From: UBA9676 sp036522155
Lineage (GTDB): Bacteria; Actinomycetota; Actinomycetes; Streptosporangiales; Streptosporangiaceae
Direction: 5' to 3'
Assembly (NCBI GenBank): GCA_036522155.1
Contig: DATDGI010000194.1
Coordinates: 1 to 64,000, forward strand
DNA: 64,000 bases
The notes beneath the pieces were generated by a model. That model was given only the letters and a program-made list of their open reading frames with translations, ran no database searches and was not told the origin of the DNA. Shown piece after piece: positions 50,124-58,461 of the stretch (position 1 is the stretch's first letter; each line of letters opens with the position of its first letter). The position numbers were made by a program, and so were the translations under genes.

Positions 50124-50873
50124 CTAACCGATGTCGGTGACGAGGACGCCTTCCCGCCAGTCCGGCAGCCGGGCGGTCACGCTGCCGTCCGGGGCGACCA
50201 GCCCGGCCAGGCCGGGGAAGTCCTCGTCGATGGTCGAGCCGGCCTGGCCCGCGAGTGCGACCCACAGGCCCAGCCGCCGGGCGTGACGGCGGGCATCGCC
50301 CAGGCTGGACTCCTCCCACCAGGCGAACCCGCGCCGCCACGACGCCTCGTCGGTGCGCCGCCCGTGCAGGCCGGGGGCGGCCGGGAAAAGCATCACCCCG
50401 GCGCCGGCCGCGACGGCCTCGTTGAACGGCGCGTCGAAACCGGCCTCGGCGCAGATGGCCACCCCGAAGCACGCCCCGGCCAGCCCGAACGCCCCGGTCG
50501 TGGTGGCCGCGGTGAATGCTTCCTCGCCCTCCCCCAGATACCGCTTGCGCTGGTAGCCCAGCAGTCCGCCGTGGGAGGCGACGACCTGGGTGATGTGTGG
50601 CTCACCCGCCCGCGACCGCTCGGCCATGCCGAAACAGGCGGCCACGCCGGTCTCCCCGGTCGCCGCGGCCAGCTGGCGCACCGCCGGATGATCGAACGAG
50701 ATCAGCCGCTCCGGATGGGTGGCCGGGTCGGCCGAGCCGGTCAGCGACATCTCCGGGAACAGGGCCAGGTCACAGCCCGACGACCGGGCCTCCGCCAGCA
50801 GCCGCAGGTGCGCGGCCAGGTTCCCGGCGATGTCGCCCTTCTCGCAGCGGAGGGCGGCCAGCAGCGCCCGCAT
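50124..50873 (-). CDS. Carbon-nitrogen hydrolase (nitrilase superfamily)
   Basis: The 249-residue amidase-type enzyme has the catalytic triad Glu41 (LALFPEMSL), Lys110 (YQRKRYLGEGEE) and Cys141 (GVAICAEAGFD). Usual substrates are carbamoyl or amide groups. It is 10 bp after the alpha/beta hydrolase gene in the same direction and tail to tail with the GntR gene. It may serve the amine pathway or be independent. Confidence 0.88.
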   Translation of the reverse strand: MRALLAALRCEKGDIAGNLAAHLRLLAEARSSGCDLALFPEMSLTGSADPATHPERLISFDHPAVRQLAAATGETGVAACFGMAERSRAGEPHITQVVASHGGLLGYQRKRYLGEGEEAFTAATTTGAFGLAGACFGVAICAEAGFDAPFNEAVAAGAGVMLFPAAPGLHGRRTDEASWRRGFAWWEESSLGDARRHARRLGLWVALAGQAGSTIDEDFPGLAGLVAPDGSVTARLPDWREGVLVTDIG

Positions 50874-50883
50874 GCCCGCCGGG

Positions 50884-51690
50884 CTAACCCGCGTGCTGCT
50901 GCAGGAAGGCCAGGGTCCGCTGGTTGAACTCTTCGACGTTCTCGTAGATCGGGGCGTGCGCGCAGTCCTCGAACACCACCACTTCCGAGCCGGCGATCGC
51001 GGTGTGCAGCGGATCCTCGAACCGGGTGGAGGTGACCGCGTCATGACGGCCGAAGGTGATCTGGGTGGGGGCCTGGATGGCGGCGAGCACGGCGCTGGCG
51101 TCGTGGTCGAGCACGGCCTGTGACTGGCGGAGGAACGCGTCCACCGGCGGCATCGGCCGGCTGCGGACGAAGTCGGACAGCGAGTCGATGTACTCGGGCC
51201 GGGCGGCGTACAGCTCCGGGGTGTAGCACCACGGGAAGATGCCCTGGATCACCATGTCGGTCACGCTGCCCAGGCCCTGCGCCATCACCCGCCAGGTCCC
51301 GACCACCGCGGTCAGGAACGGATCGGTCCGGTGCCAGGCGCTGTGCAGCGACAGCGACTTCACCCGGGCTGGATACTTGGCGGCCAGCCACATGCCGGTC
51401 GCCGCGCCCAGCGACAGCCCGCCGACGTGCGCCCGGTCGATCCCGGCGGCCTGCATGAACGCCGCGACGTCGTCGGCGAGAAGCTCGGTCGTGTAGGTGC
51501 CCTCCGGCTTGCCGGACAGGCCGGCCCCGCGCAGATCGACGGTGAAGCAGCGGAAGTGGTTGGCGTACTCGGCCACCTGGAACGCATAACAAGCCTGGTC
51601 GGCCGCCAGATAGGGAATGAGCACGAGCGGCTCGCCCTCACCCTGCACCTCGTAATAGACGTCGATGCCATTGGCCTGCACGGTCGGCAT
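50884..51690 (-). CDS. Alpha/beta hydrolase
   Basis: The 268-residue hydrolase has the nucleophile elbow GGLSLGAATG (Ser93), an oxyanion-hole region LIPYLAADQACYAF, an acid Asp in GRHDAV (about 218) and the catalytic His in CAHAP (about 245). The cap and length resemble 3-oxoadipate enol-lactonase or carboxylesterases. Substrate unknown. AAGGGGG precedes the ATG. It is cotranscribed with the nitrilase-family gene. Confidence 0.88.
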   Translation of the reverse strand: MPTVQANGIDVYYEVQGEGEPLVLIPYLAADQACYAFQVAEYANHFRCFTVDLRGAGLSGKPEGTYTTELLADDVAAFMQAAGIDRAHVGGLSLGAATGMWLAAKYPARVKSLSLHSAWHRTDPFLTAVVGTWRVMAQGLGSVTDMVIQGIFPWCYTPELYAARPEYIDSLSDFVRSRPMPPVDAFLRQSQAVLDHDASAVLAAIQAPTQITFGRHDAVTSTRFEDPLHTAIAGSEVVVFEDCAHAPIYENVEEFNQRTLAFLQQHAG

Positions 51691-51742
51691 TGCCTGACCC
51701 CCTTCTCCGGGATGATGCTATGCCCGGAGCAGGATGGGGGCC

Positions 51743-52378
51743 ATGGCTGACGCCCTTCCCGCATTCCTCGATGCCGCCGCCACCGCCGCCGGGCTGCTGG
51801 CGCGGCCGGAACTGGCCGGGCACTGGGATGCCGATAGCGTCCTGGCGGAGTTCGGTGTGGCCGCCCTGGCCGGTCATCTGCTGCGCGGCATGACGACGGT
51901 CGAGGGCTACCTGGCCAGGCCTGAGCCAGACGAGACCGGCATCAGCGCCGGCAGTTATTTCGCCACGATCATCCGTTCGGCGGATATCCACGCCCCGGCG
52001 AACGAGGCGGTCAGGCTCCGCGGTGCGGAAACGGCCGCCGGCGGCCCGGTGGCGCTGGCCCGGGACGCCCGGGTGGCGCTGTCGCGGCTGCCGGCGCTGC
52101 TGGCCGGTGTGCCATCCGGGCGGCGGCTGCGGGTGGCGGGCGGCCTGGTGCTGACGCTGGACGAGTACCTGCGCACCCGGGTGGTGGAGCTGGTGGTGCA
52201 CTCCGACGATCTGGCCATCAGCATCGGCGTGGACCTGACCCCGCCCGAGCCGGCCACCTGCCAGGTGGCGATCGCCACCCTGATGGACGTCGCCCGGATC
52301 CGGCACGGCGACCTGGCGGTGCTGCGGGCGCTGGCCCGGCGGGAACGCGACGAGGTGGCCGCACTGCGCGTGCTGTAG
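51743..52378 (+). CDS. Mycothiol-dependent maleylpyruvate-isomerase-family protein
   Basis: The 211-residue DinB-like protein has metal His in ALAGHLLRGMTTVEGYL and a second set in RVVELVVHSDDLAISIG, where the usual Glu after His is Ser. The variation may alter metal binding. CAGGAT at 51730-51735 is seven bases before this ATG (leaderless); an ATG nine bases earlier is possible. Reaction unknown. Confidence 0.78.
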   Translation: MADALPAFLDAAATAAGLLARPELAGHWDADSVLAEFGVAALAGHLLRGMTTVEGYLARPEPDETGISAGSYFATIIRSADIHAPANEAVRLRGAETAAGGPVALARDARVALSRLPALLAGVPSGRRLRVAGGLVLTLDEYLRTRVVELVVHSDDLAISIGVDLTPPEPATCQVAIATLMDVARIRHGDLAVLRALARRERDEVAALRVL

Positions 52379-52479
52379 CACCCGATCGTCTCCTGGCGGG
52401 CGGCCCACGGCGATGCGGGCACGGAACACAGCGCCCTTCGGTGGCGTTTCCGCCATAGGTGATTATGAGAGAACAGGTA

Positions 52480-52953
52480 ATGGCGACGTGCATCAGCTGC
52501 GGGACCACATTGCATCCCGAGCGCGCGGCGAAATATAACTACTGCACGGCCCGTGAGTGCCAGGAGAAAAACGCAACGGGCCTGACCATGGTCGCGATCG
52601 GAATGAACAAGGCGGCCGAGGAATTCATCATCCTGGACGAGCGCACGCGCGAGGAGCTGGCCAGCGGCAAATACCGCGACCTGCGGCGGGGCTCGTTTGG
52701 CACCTCGGTCCCGGGTCCGGCCGGCGAAGCGTCCCCGCCGCCGGCATCACCGCCAGGCCCCCCGGTCCGGCGGCCGGCTCCCGAAGGGCCGGCCCGGCCC
52801 GCCCGGCGGCCCTGGAGCCGGCGGCAGGAAAGGCTCGCGCTCCTTTACAACCAGCAGGGACTGCGGCCCGGCGAAATAGCCAGCAAGCTGGGGGTCAGTA
52901 CCTATCTGGCGACACAGATCATCCTCGCGGCCAGGAACCGGGCCGCGCGCTGA
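52480..52953 (+). CDS. Small zinc-ribbon protein with C-terminal HTH
   Basis: The 157-residue product opens with a zinc ribbon CISCGTTLHPERAAKYNYCTARECQEK (first pair C-x2-C, second C-x4-C), followed by an acidic helix, a Pro-rich linker and a helix-turn-helix-like end (GLRPGEIASKLGVSTYLATQIILAA). It could be a small DNA- or RNA-polymerase-binding regulator. The first 150 bases are more A/T-rich than neighbours. ATGs at 52465 and 52480 both fit; the second puts the ribbon at the N-terminus. No known family was recognised. Confidence 0.7.
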   Translation: MATCISCGTTLHPERAAKYNYCTARECQEKNATGLTMVAIGMNKAAEEFIILDERTREELASGKYRDLRRGSFGTSVPGPAGEASPPPASPPGPPVRRPAPEGPARPARRPWSRRQERLALLYNQQGLRPGEIASKLGVSTYLATQIILAARNRAAR

Positions 52954-52987
52954 CCGCGGGCCCACCGGGCGGTAGGGTGGCCAGGCA

Positions 52988-53359
52988 ATGACCAGCGAGC
53001 CCGAACTCATCCTGCAACTGGCCCGTGACAGCGCCGTCGACCGCGCGCTGCGCGCCGATCCGCCGCCCAGCGTCGCCAGCGGGCGGGTGCTGCTCGAGCA
53101 CGTCCCGCCGGAGCCTGACGGGCGGCTGGGGCCGCCCGCCGCCGGCGAGATCGTCATGTCCGTGCTGTCACCGGAAGCACTGACCCGCGAGCCGGATCAG
53201 GTCCGTGACGTTATCAGCAACGCCCCTGACCGCCACCAGCCGTTGGTGATCATCGTGCAGGCCGCTGAGGAACTCCGCGAGGACGAGCTGGCCGCGGTCC
53301 TGGACGCGGCGGCCGGCGTGGACCGCCCTGTCATCATGCGCGTCATAGCCGACGCCTGA
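52988..53359 (+). CDS. Hypothetical protein, 123 residues
   Basis: No domain recognised. The protein is soluble and acidic, and it has a C-terminal half that alternates strands and helices (QPLVIIVQAAEELREDELAAVLDAAAGVDRPVIMRVIADA). Codon use fits the genome. TAGGGT lies nine bases before the ATG, a possible near-leaderless promoter. It is followed 16 bp later by the DksA-like gene, so the two may be cotranscribed. Confidence 0.65.
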   Translation: MTSEPELILQLARDSAVDRALRADPPPSVASGRVLLEHVPPEPDGRLGPPAAGEIVMSVLSPEALTREPDQVRDVISNAPDRHQPLVIIVQAAEELREDELAAVLDAAAGVDRPVIMRVIADA

Positions 53360-53375
53360 GCGCGAGGAGGACGGG

Positions 53376-53714
53376 TTGGACCACGAACAGGCGCGCAAGC
53401 GGCTGCTGGCCGAACGGGCCGAGGTAATGGGCCTGCTCGCGGACACCGAGCAGTCGGGCTGGGAGGACCGGGAAGCCGAGCAGGAAACCGGTGACATCGC
53501 CGATCCCGCGCCGTCGCTGGCCGCCCAGGGCCAGGACGACGCCGTCGCGGAGAGCCTGCGGGACCGGCTGGCCGCCCTCGACCGGGCGCTGGGGCGGCTG
53601 GACGACGCAAGCTACGGCCGCTCCGTGCTGAGCGGACTGCCCATCCCGGACGAGCGTCTCGACGCGGATCCGGCGGCCGAACTGACCATCGAGGAGGCCC
53701 GGGCCGCCACCTGA
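53376..53714 (+). CDS. DksA/TraR-like protein without zinc cysteines
   Basis: The 112-residue protein starts from TTG with a strong ribosome-binding site (GAGGAGG at 53364-53370). A coiled-coil helix pair with acidic residues between helices (ETGDIADPAPSLAAQGQDD) is followed by LAALDRALGRLDDASYGRSVLSGLPIPDERLDADPAAELTIEEA. This matches the DksA C-terminal layout, but the four cysteines are replaced by Ser, Leu and others. It may still enter the RNA polymerase secondary channel; activity is inferred only from shape. Confidence 0.75.
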   Translation: MDHEQARKRLLAERAEVMGLLADTEQSGWEDREAEQETGDIADPAPSLAAQGQDDAVAESLRDRLAALDRALGRLDDASYGRSVLSGLPIPDERLDADPAAELTIEEARAAT

Positions 53715-53743
53715 GCTGCCGCCACCTGAGCTACTGTGCACCG

Positions 53744-54127
53744 GTGGCGACCCTCGACGAGGTGGCGGTGATGGCCCTGGCCCTGCCCGGGGTCACGGAG
53801 GCGGAACGGCACGGCAACCGGACCTGGTTCGTAGCGGGCAAGGCGTTCGCCTGGGACCGGCCGTTCAGCAAGGCGGACATCCGGCGGTTCGGCAGCGAAA
53901 CCCCGCCGGACGGGCCCATCCTGGCCGTCCGGGTCGAGGATCTGGGCGAGAAGGAAGCCGTGCTGGCCGTGCATCCGGAGGGCTTCTTCACCATCCCGCA
54001 CTTCGACGGGTACGCGGCCGTGCTCATCGCTCTGCCGGAGGTCTCCGCGGACGCGCTGCGGGAGGCGATCACCGACGGCTGGCTGGCCTGTGCGCCGCCC
54101 GGCCTGGCCCGCCAGTACCTGGCCTAG
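53744..54127 (+). CDS. MmcQ/YjbR-family protein
   Basis: The 127-residue protein matches the YjbR/CyaY-like DNA-binding fold: VMALALPGVTEAERHGNRTWFVAGKAFAWDR and a C-terminal ALREAITDGWLACAPPGLARQYLA. TACTGT at 53732-53737 is six bases before the GTG start, a clear leaderless arrangement. It overlaps the stop of the convergent gene by 4 nt. Function unknown. Confidence 0.85.
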   Translation: MATLDEVAVMALALPGVTEAERHGNRTWFVAGKAFAWDRPFSKADIRRFGSETPPDGPILAVRVEDLGEKEAVLAVHPEGFFTIPHFDGYAAVLIALPEVSADALREAITDGWLACAPPGLARQYLA

Positions 54128-54993
54128 CCGCCGACCGTCACCTCGTGCCAGATCCCGCCGTTCAGGTTCACGCCGTTGCCGCTGGCCTTGCCCGGGCCGG
54201 AGTCGCCGATGTAGGCGTACAGCGGATGGCCGTTGTAGGTGGCCTGGGCTGAGCCGTCCGAGCGCTTGATCGTGCCCAGCCGGCCCGGCACCCCGGCCGC
54301 CGTCACCGGGCCCTTCACCGGCGGCCAGTAGGCGGCGCAGGAGCCGTTGCAGTTGGACGTGGTGGGGGTGTCGGGGGCGAACCAGTACAGGGTGAACCCC
54401 TTGGCGTTGACCAGCACGGTCGCGCCGCCGATCTGGGCGGTCTGCAGGCTGCCGCCCGCGGACACCACGCTGCTCGACCCGCCGGACGCCGCTACCGAAC
54501 CGCCCAGCACCGCCAGCGCCACCACCGAGACCCCGGCGGCCAGCCAGCCCGCGTGCGGCACGCGCGCCGCCAGCCTGGCCGGGGCGGTTCCCGGCGGCGG
54601 GGTCAGGGCCAGGAAGCCCAGTGCCGCCACGGTCGCCACCTCGATCACCCCGGCCACGATCCCGGCGGTGGTGCGGACCTCCTTGAACCCGAACAGGCCG
54701 AACCACAGCGACAGCAGGTAGCCGCCCAGGGTGGCGAGGGCGAAGCCGGCCCCGGCGGCGGCCGCCAGCCAGCTCGCCGTGGGCCAGCGGCTGCCGATGG
54801 CCAGCACCGCCAGGCCAAGGACGAAGGCGGCGATCACCTGGAGCAGGAACAGCGGGCCGATCGTCGGGATGGTCCGGTAGCCGGTCAGGTACAGGTCAAG
54901 GTGGATCGCACCGGTGGCGATCAGCAGGCCGCCGCCGGCGGCCCGGAGGACGAGCCGCGGCCAGCCCGCCACTGGCCGCGGCTCCTCCGGCAT
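54124..54993 (-). CDS. Membrane protein with extracellular secreted-repeat domain (PF03640 type)
   Basis: The 289-residue protein has about four or five hydrophobic helices in its first 180 residues, then an exported domain with GFTLYWFAPDTPTTSNCNGSCAAYWPPV and ATYNGHPLYAYIGDSGPGKASGNGVNLNGGIWHEV. These are the two halves of the secreted-repeat family, whose conserved Trp, Cys and Tyr residues suggest haem or copper binding in relatives. It is paired with a lipoprotein carrying the same domain just upstream, probably after duplication. Confidence 0.83.
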   Translation of the reverse strand: MPEEPRPVAGWPRLVLRAAGGGLLIATGAIHLDLYLTGYRTIPTIGPLFLLQVIAAFVLGLAVLAIGSRWPTASWLAAAAGAGFALATLGGYLLSLWFGLFGFKEVRTTAGIVAGVIEVATVAALGFLALTPPPGTAPARLAARVPHAGWLAAGVSVVALAVLGGSVAASGGSSSVVSAGGSLQTAQIGGATVLVNAKGFTLYWFAPDTPTTSNCNGSCAAYWPPVKGPVTAAGVPGRLGTIKRSDGSAQATYNGHPLYAYIGDSGPGKASGNGVNLNGGIWHEVTVGG

Positions 54994-55023
54994 GACACTC
55001 CTCCTGGTCAGACGGGATCGGCG

Positions 55024-55554
55024 TCAGTACCCGTAGCCCCCGCCGCCGGTCGTGGCGGTGGGAGACGCTGCGGGCGCCGCGCCGGACGCCGTCACCTGGT
55101 GCCACAGCCCGCCCGAGATGTTCAGCCCGTTGCCCTTGTTCTGGCCGGGAGCGGTGTCGCCCTTGTAGGTGTACAGCGGGTGCCCGTTATAGGTCGCCTG
55201 GGTCGAGCCATCGGACCGGGTGATGGTGCCGAGCTTGCCGGTCATGCCCGAGCCCGCGGTGGCCGGTCCCTTGACCGGCGGCCAGAAGCTGGCGCAGGAG
55301 CCGTTGCAGTTCGACTTGGTGGAGGTGTCGGGACCAAACCAGTACAGGGTGAACCCCTGGGCGTTGGTCAGCACCGTCGCGCCACCAATCGTGGCGGTCT
55401 TCAGCGCCGTGCCGGACGCGGCCGCTGAAGACGGGGCCGGCGGGGCACTGCTCGAGGCCGCCGGCGGAGTGCTGGAGCTTGACGAGCTACCGCACGCCGC
55501 GACGATCAACGCCACGGCAGCGAAGCCCGCGGGCGCCCACCATTTGCCACGCAT
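55024..55554 (-). CDS. Secreted-repeat lipoprotein (PF03640 type)
   Basis: The 176-residue lipoprotein (Cys21 in LIVAAC) has a Ser/Pro-rich tether and the same domain as the downstream gene: GFTLYWFGPDTSTKSNCNGSCASFWPPV and ATYNGHPLYTYKGDTAPGQNKGNGLNISGGLWHQV. GGAGAG is six bases before the ATG, which sets the start. The two genes are 30 bp apart and form one unit. The role may be redox or metal handling at the cell surface; the sequence does not prove it. Confidence 0.85.
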   Translation of the reverse strand: MRGKWWAPAGFAAVALIVAACGSSSSSSTPPAASSSAPPAPSSAAASGTALKTATIGGATVLTNAQGFTLYWFGPDTSTKSNCNGSCASFWPPVKGPATAGSGMTGKLGTITRSDGSTQATYNGHPLYTYKGDTAPGQNKGNGLNISGGLWHQVTASGAAPAASPTATTGGGGYGY

Positions 55555-55672
55555 TGCATCTCTCCGTTCATCGGATAGTCCAGATACATAGATCACGTAG
55601 CGATCGGCCCTTTCGTTCATCAGCCGTGACACTGCCCTGGCCGGACGGTGGCCGGTCGCCGCTGCCGCCCCA

Positions 55673-56218
55673 CTAGCTGGTCTCCGGGGGCGACAGCCCG
55701 AGCTGGCGGCGGATCAGCCTGACCTGCTGCTCGACCGGCGCGTTGGCCGCGGCCAGCAGTGGCCTGAGCGCGTCGAGCTGGCGCAATGAGACCGAGCCGG
55801 CGATACGCACGGTCAGGCTGGCCCGGGCCTGGTTGACGCGGTACAGGGTACGCGCGACCGTCTCGGTCACGCGCGGGAACCTGATGGCGAGCAGCCGCCG
55901 GTCGAACAGCCGCTCGGTGGCGGCGGCGTCGCGCAGGTCGGCGAGCGAGGCGCGCAGGTTATGACGGTCGCGGCCGGCCAGGCCGCCGAAGTCGATCTCC
56001 AGCCGCCGGTTGCCCGCCTTCGCGATGACCAGGTACTGGGCGGCGAGCGCCCGGCGCGGCGCGGCGGCCGGCCGCCCGCCGGGGCTGGCCCGCGCCGGAG
56101 CGGATGAGCTGGCGTGCGGCTGAGCGGATGAGCCGCCGCACCCGGCCGCGAGCAGCGCCCAGGCCAGCAGCATCCCGGCTAGCCACGTCAGGGCGGGCCA
56201 GGCCGGTCGTCCGGGCAT
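55673..56218 (-). CDS. Lipoprotein of unknown function
   Basis: The 181-residue product has a signal of Ala/Leu-rich residues and a lipobox near residues 24-27 (LAAGC), then a Pro/Ser tether. An alpha-helical Arg/Leu-rich domain (LAAQYLVIAKAGNRRLEIDFGGL to RQLGLSPPETS) follows. No family recognised. A 20-bp perfect inverted repeat lies about 50 bp before its start codon, which could affect its expression. Confidence 0.72.
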   Translation of the reverse strand: MPGRPAWPALTWLAGMLLAWALLAAGCGGSSAQPHASSSAPARASPGGRPAAAPRRALAAQYLVIAKAGNRRLEIDFGGLAGRDRHNLRASLADLRDAAATERLFDRRLLAIRFPRVTETVARTLYRVNQARASLTVRIAGSVSLRQLDALRPLLAAANAPVEQQVRLIRRQLGLSPPETS

Positions 56219-56266
56219 GGCGGCATGTTAGGCCCGGCTGGCCGGGCACTCAACATCTGAGCCGGG

Positions 56267-56388
56267 TCGCGGCCCGCCGGGCGCCCACCTGGGTCCCCCG
56301 CCGTCTTCCCGGAGGCGCCGGTAGCTGTCGCTATCGGCTCCCCTCCAGCCTCGGGTTGGTTCAGTGCGGGGCGCCCGGCGGGCCGCGA
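56267..56388. repeat. 20-bp perfect inverted repeat with an 82-nt loop
   Basis: TCGCGGCCCG...GCGCCC at 56267-56286 and its exact reverse complement at 56369-56388 enclose 82 bp without a gene. On either strand the RNA could fold into a long stem. The region lies between the stop of the ABM-like gene and the start of the lipoprotein gene, both on the minus strand. No flanking direct repeat was seen. Confidence 0.85.
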
Positions 56389-56397
56389 GATCAGGGG

Positions 56398-56700
56398 CTA
56401 GTACTGGTCGGGCGAGGCCACCGCCTCGCAGATGATCATCTCCGGCGGCCCCGGTGCGGCACCGACGGACCCGATGAAGGCCTGCAGCTCGGGGTTGCTG
56501 AAGAACTGCTGGAAATGCTCCACGCTCTCCCACTCGTCCACGATGAGCACGAAGCCGTCGCCGATGCCGAACCGGTGATGGATCCCGCCTGAGGCCCGGG
56601 CCTGGCCGGCCACCTTCTCGAACTCGCTCGCCCGGTCGGTGAGCGCCTGCCGGAACGTGGCGATATCGCCCTGGAACTTGCCGATGACAATCACGCTCAT
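56398..56700 (-). CDS. Antibiotic biosynthesis monooxygenase (ABM) fold protein
   Basis: The 100-residue dimeric alpha-beta barrel has FQGDIATFRQALTDRASEFEKVAGQA, IHHRFGIGDGFVLIVDEWESVEHFQQFFSNPELQAFIGSVG and a C-terminal strand EMIICEAV. Relatives include quinol monooxygenases and haem-degrading enzymes, but many ABM proteins have no known reaction. GGAGGGG lies before the ATG. Confidence 0.85.
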   Translation of the reverse strand: MSVIVIGKFQGDIATFRQALTDRASEFEKVAGQARASGGIHHRFGIGDGFVLIVDEWESVEHFQQFFSNPELQAFIGSVGAAPGPPEMIICEAVASPDQY

Positions 56701-56784
56701 GCCTGTTTCCCCTCCGATGACCAGTGGTGAGTGATGCTGCCGCCCGGGGTACGGCGCCGGGGACGCGGGCGGATCACCCCATGG

Positions 56785-57636
56785 TCAGTCGAGCGCGAGC
56801 ACCGATGCCGCGGCCAGCAGCCCGGCCACCCGTCCGGGGTCGCCGGTGGTGTGCAGATCGAGATCGGCCGGGACGGCCCGGTTGGCGACCAGCCGGCAGA
56901 ACCCGGCCGCATCGGCGACGATGGTGATGGCCGCCGGGGCGGCGTCCCCGCCGATGGCCACGTCCCAGCTGCCACCGCCCGGGCCGGTCAGCACCAGCCG
57001 CAAGTCGGTGGGCCCGGGCAGGCCCGTCCGCTGCGCCGCCAGTGGCAGCGACGTAGCGGCCAGCTGGGTCATCAGGCTGAGGGCCGCCGGGTCGGGGACG
57101 GACGGCGGAAGGCCCGCCACCTGGCGGATGTCGTTCTCGTGCGTCCACAGCTCGAAGGTCCTGACCACCAGCAGCGCGGGCAGCGGCAGCCACAGGCCGT
57201 AGACGGCGACCGTGACGGGCGGGGCGTGCGGGGCCAGCGCGAGGGTACGGTCGGCGGCCGCACGCCAGCCGGCCCGGGTCGCGGCCGGGCTGCGCCCGGC
57301 CTCCCGCTCGGCGGCCGGCTGGGTGGACGCGACGTGATCAGCCTCCGCCACGTCCGGATCGCCGGACAGGGCCCGCTGCACGTCCTCCTCGACCCCGGTC
57401 AGGTGCCCGACCAGGCCCTGCACGTCCAGGTCACGCAGGACCGGCCGGTGCCAGTCGGGCTCGGCCAGCGCGCACAGCAGGGCGTAGAAGGCGTCCGCCG
57501 CGCGGCCGAAGGCCTCGGCCGGGGTGATCGGCGGCACCACCGGGACCGCAGTCCCGGCGGGCCTGGCTCGCAGGGCCGCGGCCAGCATCCGGTCCCGCAG
57601 ACCGGCCGGCGGCGTCACGGCTTCCCCGGCACTCAT
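56785..57636 (-). CDS. Maleylpyruvate-isomerase-family protein coupled to an ECF sigma factor
   Basis: The 283-residue mycothiol/DinB-like protein has an N-terminal metal His in LVGHLTGVEEDVQRAL, the motif RTFELWTHENDIRQVAGLP, and a C-terminal SCP2-like domain. It overlaps the sigma-factor gene's stop (ATGA), so they are made together. In actinobacteria, such genes beside ECF sigma factors may act as redox- or thiol-responsive partners. That role is inferred from position only; it lacks the usual zinc anti-sigma motif. Confidence 0.8.
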   Translation of the reverse strand: MSAGEAVTPPAGLRDRMLAAALRARPAGTAVPVVPPITPAEAFGRAADAFYALLCALAEPDWHRPVLRDLDVQGLVGHLTGVEEDVQRALSGDPDVAEADHVASTQPAAEREAGRSPAATRAGWRAAADRTLALAPHAPPVTVAVYGLWLPLPALLVVRTFELWTHENDIRQVAGLPPSVPDPAALSLMTQLAATSLPLAAQRTGLPGPTDLRLVLTGPGGGSWDVAIGGDAAPAAITIVADAAGFCRLVANRAVPADLDLHTTGDPGRVAGLLAAASVLALD

Positions 57637-58193
57637 GACGAATCCAGCATCTGCCGGTCGAGTACCGATTCGAGCTTGGCCAGCGCCAGCCGCAGCCGGG
57701 ATTTGGCGGTCCCTTCCGGGATGCCGGCCGCGAGCGCGACCTCGCGGTAGCTCAGCCCGCCGAAGTAGGCCAGTTCGATGGCCTGCCGCTGGCCCTCGGG
57801 CAGCAGCCGGACCGCGGCCCTCACCATGCTCGCGGCCTCGGCGGCGGCCAGCCCGTCACCGGGCCGCGGCAGCCGCTGCTCCGGGGTGAGCCGGTAATGC
57901 CGCTCCTGCCGGGCGATCCGCCGCAGCTCGCCGCGGACCAGGTCAACCGACCGGTGCCGGGCCAGTACCGCGAGATAGGTACGCAATGTCCCGGCGGCCG
58001 GGTCGTACCGGCCGGGATGGCTCCACAACTCGACGAAGACGTCCTGGGCGACGTCCTGGGCGGCGGCGGGGTCCCCCACCACCCGCAGCGCGGCACCGTA
58101 GACCACGGCCCCGAGCCGGTCGAAGATCTCACCGAGGGCGCGCTCATCGCCGGCCACCAGGCGGGCGGCCAGCAACGCGTCCGTTGCCTCCAC
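57633..58193 (-). CDS. ECF-type RNA polymerase sigma factor
   Basis: The 186-residue sigma factor has region 2 (GDERALGEIFDRLGAVVYGAAL, DVAQDVFVELW) and region 4 (LPEGQRQAIELAYFGGLSYREVALAAGIPEGTAKSRLRLALAKLE). The GTG at 58193 is chosen because TAGCGT sits seven bases upstream; starts further out would add unconserved sequence. It probably autoregulates with its partner gene. Target promoters are unknown. Confidence 0.9.
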   Translation of the reverse strand: MEATDALLAARLVAGDERALGEIFDRLGAVVYGAALRVVGDPAAAQDVAQDVFVELWSHPGRYDPAAGTLRTYLAVLARHRSVDLVRGELRRIARQERHYRLTPEQRLPRPGDGLAAAEAASMVRAAVRLLPEGQRQAIELAYFGGLSYREVALAAGIPEGTAKSRLRLALAKLESVLDRQMLDSS

Positions 58194-58200
58194 CCGCAGG

Positions 58201-58230
58201 ACGCTAGCGTCAGCGCCGGGACCCCGGCAA
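58201..58230 (-). promoter_or_regulatory. Leaderless promoter of the sigma-factor gene
   Basis: TTGCCG (58230-58225), an 18-bp spacer and TAGCGT (58206-58201), followed by seven bases and GTG at 58193, form a housekeeping-type leaderless promoter on the minus strand. Confidence 0.55.
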
Positions 58231-58461
58231 TGTGACGGCCGCGTCAGGCCGCGGCCGGCCGGCCTGGTCAGGGTGGCAGGCACCGTCCCTCCTCCGCCGG
58301 GCTGCTGCGAGCTGCTTCCATCTGGGCTACGTCGCCGCCGGCCAGCCCGGATCAGGGCTGCACCGTTTGGCCGGGTTCGCAGCAGCCGCAGCCTGGGCCG
58401 CGGCTATCGTGGAGGCCCCAGACCCGGCCCTTGGCAGCCGGATTGAGGCGGTGGCCCGACC

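Noticed and set aside
58194..58461. Small gene between sigma factor and PBP
   Set aside because: Short frames exist but lack ribosome-binding sites, conserved motifs or typical codon pattern; I see nothing definite in it.
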